Assembly: GCA_008729055.1 (NCBI GenBank)
Contig: SDUX01000187.1
Location: 1-18,728 of the forward strand
Reading direction: 5' to 3'
DNA length: 18,728 nt
From: Pyropia haitanensis
Taxonomy: Eukaryota > Rhodophyta > Bangiophyceae > Bangiales > Bangiaceae
Numbering within the stretch: position 1 is the first letter of the stretch; each line of letters opens with the position of its first letter. Positions 15,969 through 18,728 of this stretch are shown in pieces. A program made the position numbers and the translations under genes. A model generated the notes under the pieces. The model saw only the letters and a list, made by a program, of their open reading frames with translations, had not been told where the DNA came from and did no database searches.

Positions 15969-18728
15969 TCAGGCCCACGAAAAGCTCGGGTCTATCGTGA
16001 GGGCCTCCACCAAACTCATGGGGTCGCTCGGGTCTGCGGCCACGTCCAACTCTTCGCCCGGATGGCAGAGCTCATAGAGGGGGCCCCAAAGGGCCCTTAT
16101 CTCGCCGGCCGTAGGGGGAACCGCGACGCCCATCCGCCGGCAGTATTCGGCCACCTTGCGCTCGTCGAGCCTGTCGTGGGGCTCCCAGGTATCCTCGTCG
16201 GCCGCGTAACCCCACCAGCGCACGAGTAGCCAAAGCTTGCCCTCCTCGTCGTGCGTGTAGTCCACGAAGCGCTCCCAAACAAATTGTTGGCCCGTCTCGG
16301 TGTGGTCCCACGGCACCGCTAGGCCTTGTGGTCCGCGCAGGATGGTCGAGGAGTCCACTTGGTCCTTCGGGGTGGGGGCGCGCGCCACGTTGTCCCCACT
16401 GACCCGCTCAGGATGGCCACCCATCATAACCGTAAACGTGTGGGCGTCTCGGCCGACAATCTGGAAAGGCCCCAAGACAGTCTCGTCCAACTTCTTGGGG
16501 TGTTGGATGTTGGCGTCGACGTAGGCCCAGTCACCCACACGTAGGGTCTTGTTGACGGGCCTCACCCTCTTGTCGTAGGCCCGCTTGTACCTCCGCTGCG
16601 TTGCAGCCAAGGCCTTCCGCACCTGGTGGGTCAGGTTCCTCAGGCGGGCCCGATAATACTCCCGAGCGGCCCGCGGTGACTGGGGGACCTCCTTGGGGTA
16701 CGGGCTGGCCGGCAAACGCTCGAGGGAGAGGTTGCGGACCCTCTCGGGGGCCGCGAATTCCAAGGGGGCGACGCCGGTGCTCTGCTGCGGCCGGGAGTTG
16801 TAGGCCAAAGAGAGAACAGAGACCAACTCGTCCCACGACTTCTGGTGCTCCGACACGTAGGCCTTCAGCTGCGCCACGATGGTCCGATTGTAGCGTTCCA
16901 CTTGGCCTTGCGTCTGCGGATGGTAGGCCGTGGAGGTCAGGTGACGGATGTCCAACATACCGCAGAAGCCCCGGAAGAAGGTGGAGGCCAACTGGGGGCC
17001 ATTATCCGTCAACAGCGTGTCGGGGGGCCCATAGGAGGCCACCCACGTGTCGCAAAACGCCGAGGCCACTGTCTCCGCGTTTTCCCGGGGGATGGGGCCA
17101 CCCGCGTAAGCTTGGAGAAGCGGTCCACGATGACCAACAGGAAACGGTTGCCGCTGGCCGTTGTGGGCAGTGGGCCAACAAATCCAGGCACACGTCCGCA
17201 AGGGCCTCCGACGCGGGGAAGAGGCGTAGCGGGGCTGTCCGTCGACGGCCCCTAACCTTGCTCTTCGCGCACACATCGCAGTTGGCCACAAAGTCGTACA
17301 CGTCCGCCGCCATGGCCTCCCAGTAGTAGGTCCGCCGCATGGAGGCGTACATCTTATTGACCCCGGGATGGCCGGCGTGGGCCGGTGTGTGCTCCAGAGT
17401 GAGAACTTCTTGGCGTAGGCCCTCCGGCACATAAACTTGGACCGACTTGTCCAAAGGGCTCAGCCGGACGAGTAGGCCATCGGGGGTCTCCCCGAACCTT
17501 GAGTGGGTGTTCTTGTCCATCTCGGCCCTCACAGACTGGCAGCGGATGTCCGTCGATTGGGCCTTCACAAGCCTCTCGAGCGTCAGCGGGGGTAGCCCTT
17601 GTTGGTCTTGGGGTCGGGGGCCACCCACCCGCGAGCAAAGTTGGCCAGTGTGAGGCACGGGATCTCCTCCGAGATGGGGCTCAAGTCGGCCCCCGAGGTA
17701 GTCAGCCTCGACATCGTGTCCGCCGCATGGTGGGCCGCCCCGCTCCGGGTCTCCACCAGGTAGTCAAACTCGGCCAACCGTAACCTCCATTGGGCTAACC
17801 GGCCGTGAGCCCCGTCCATGTGGAGCATCCACTTGAGGGCCGTGTGGTCTGTCCGCACAATAAACCGAGTTCCCAACAGGTAGGGACGAAGGAGGAAGAG
17901 GGCCCACACGACGGCGAGGCACTCCGCTCCGTCGTGCTGTAGTTCCTCTCGGCCGACGACAGGGGCCTGCTCCAGTACCCGACGGGCTTGTGGCCGCCTC
18001 CGGGCTGCTCTTGAAGCAGGACGCAGCCCACTTGGGCCGCACTGGCGTCGGTGTCTACGGTGTATTGGCCCGTCCGTCGCGGCAAGGCCAAAATGGGCGT
18101 GTGGGTCAGCCGCCACTTGAGATCTTCGAAGGCCTTGACCTGCTCCTCATTGAACTTGGGCAGCGGGTCGGCCACCTTAGAACTTGTGAGGGGCCGTCAA
18201 CGGCCTGGCGACGGCGGCGTAGTCCTTCACAAACCTCCGATAGACATTACACATGCCAAGGAAACTTCGCAGGCTCTTCTTGGTCGTTGGGGGCTCGGCT
18301 TTCCGTAGCCCCACGAGGTTCTTCTCGTTCACCCTGACGTGGCCCTTGCCGACGATGTGGCCCAGATACTCGACCTCCTCCTGGAAGAGGAAGCACTTGC
18401 TGGCCTTGAGGGATATGCCGGCCTTCGCAATCAAAGAGAGGACCTCCTCCAGGTGGCCCACGTGCTCTTGGGCCGATCTTGAGAAGACGATCACGTCGTC
18501 CAGGTAGACAAGCACGGATTTCCACTTGAGGCCCGCGAGGAGCATGTCGATGGCCCGCTGGAAGGTCGCGGGTGCATTGGTGAGGCCGAAGGGAAGGCGA
18601 ACATATCTGTAGGTCCCCTCGTGGCACGTAAACGTGGTCTTGTCCTGGTCCTCGACGGCCACCGGGATCTGCCAATAGCCCATGTTACAGTCCAACACGG
18701 AGAACACGGTGGCCTCGCCAAGAAGTCA
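15969..18728 (-). pseudogene. pol: Element C Pol (RT from mid-domain, RNase H, integrase, chromodomain) with five single-base indels
   Basis: The minus strand encodes the same polyprotein as element B from the RT segment FSVLDCNMGYWQI (about 18707) to the stop at 15971-15969. Motifs seen are YLDD (about 18510), DTDAS, RTDHTAL, the integrase HHCC module, TDNGPQ, GQVERYN and the chromodomain (LLVRWWGYAADEDTW). Compared with B, the frame is broken at five sites, each one base gained or lost in a short run: G's at 18190-18193 (+1), C's at 17924-17925 (-1), G's at 17588-17592 (-1), C's at 17175-17176 (-1) and G's at 17094-17097 (-1). Downstream of 17094 the frame is open to the end. It is either a decaying copy or an intact one with run-length sequencing errors. 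The start and protease are beyond the window. Confidence 0.9.

Larger units (their letters stand above)
13028..18728 (-). mobile_element. Element C: second copy of the element B family, minus strand, 5' part outside the window
   Basis: Reading from 18728 downward: RT, RNase H, integrase, chromodomain, a 3' internal region with an intact opposite-strand ORF, then the 3' LTR. Pol and LTR are very similar to element B. The LTR carries about nine differences from B, including one inserted C, so the two are separate insertions of one family. Gag, protease and the 5' LTR are expected beyond 18728. The left flanking bases CCGCG (13023-13027) are the candidate target duplication, which cannot be tested here. 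Confidence 0.94.

Overview
The window is eukaryotic nuclear repeat DNA made almost entirely of Ty3/gypsy-type LTR retrotransposons. No bacterial gene, rRNA, tRNA or CRISPR array was seen. The sequence is strongly GC-rich. Chromodomain integrases, C2H2 fingers, TATA boxes and AATAAA signals fit a plant, algal or similar GC-rich protist genome; the species cannot be named from the sequence.

Three elements are present. Element A is on the minus strand and less GC-rich. It has a gag (11254-12132), a CCCAAAA -1 frameshift site (11269-11275) and the start of protease (10919-11275). The rest of its pol lies at 1-2270, where two frameshifts break it and the window edge cuts it in integrase. Element B (2271-10918, plus strand) sits inside A's protease. 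It has 621-bp LTRs that differ at two positions, 9-bp perfect terminal inverted repeats and a 5-bp GTACG target duplication. Its gag (3043-4734) and chromodomain pol (about 4725-8951) are intact. Pol lies in the -1 frame, and a slippery-looking G run followed by a 12-bp hairpin spans the gag stop. Element C (13028 to beyond 18728, minus strand) is a second copy of B's family. Its 3' LTR, 3' internal region and pol back to RT are in the window, and its pol carries five single-base indels.

The most interesting feature is in the 3' internal region of the B/C family. Between pol and the 3' LTR, element C carries an intact 528-codon ORF (14033-15619) on the strand opposite to gag-pol. It has its own upstream TATA-like box (13860-13867) behind a dense block of G runs, and an AATAAA signal (15698-15703) 79 bases after its stop. 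The protein family is not recognised. Element B keeps the same promoter block, the first conserved codons and the same 3' end with the AATAAA. The middle is different and shorter, and contains a near-perfect splice donor. This looks like an antisense accessory gene module whose content varies between family members.

Between A and C lies a minus-strand ORF with two C2H2 (U1/JAZ-like) zinc fingers (12497-13027). It runs open directly into the C LTR, so C appears to have inserted into it. Positions 12133-12496 hold no recognisable gene.

How the parts work together: gag forms the particle. Pol, made by frameshifting, supplies protease, RT/RNase H and integrase. The C-terminal chromodomain probably directs integration to particular chromatin. 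The antisense gene would be transcribed convergently toward pol from a promoter just inside the 3' LTR.
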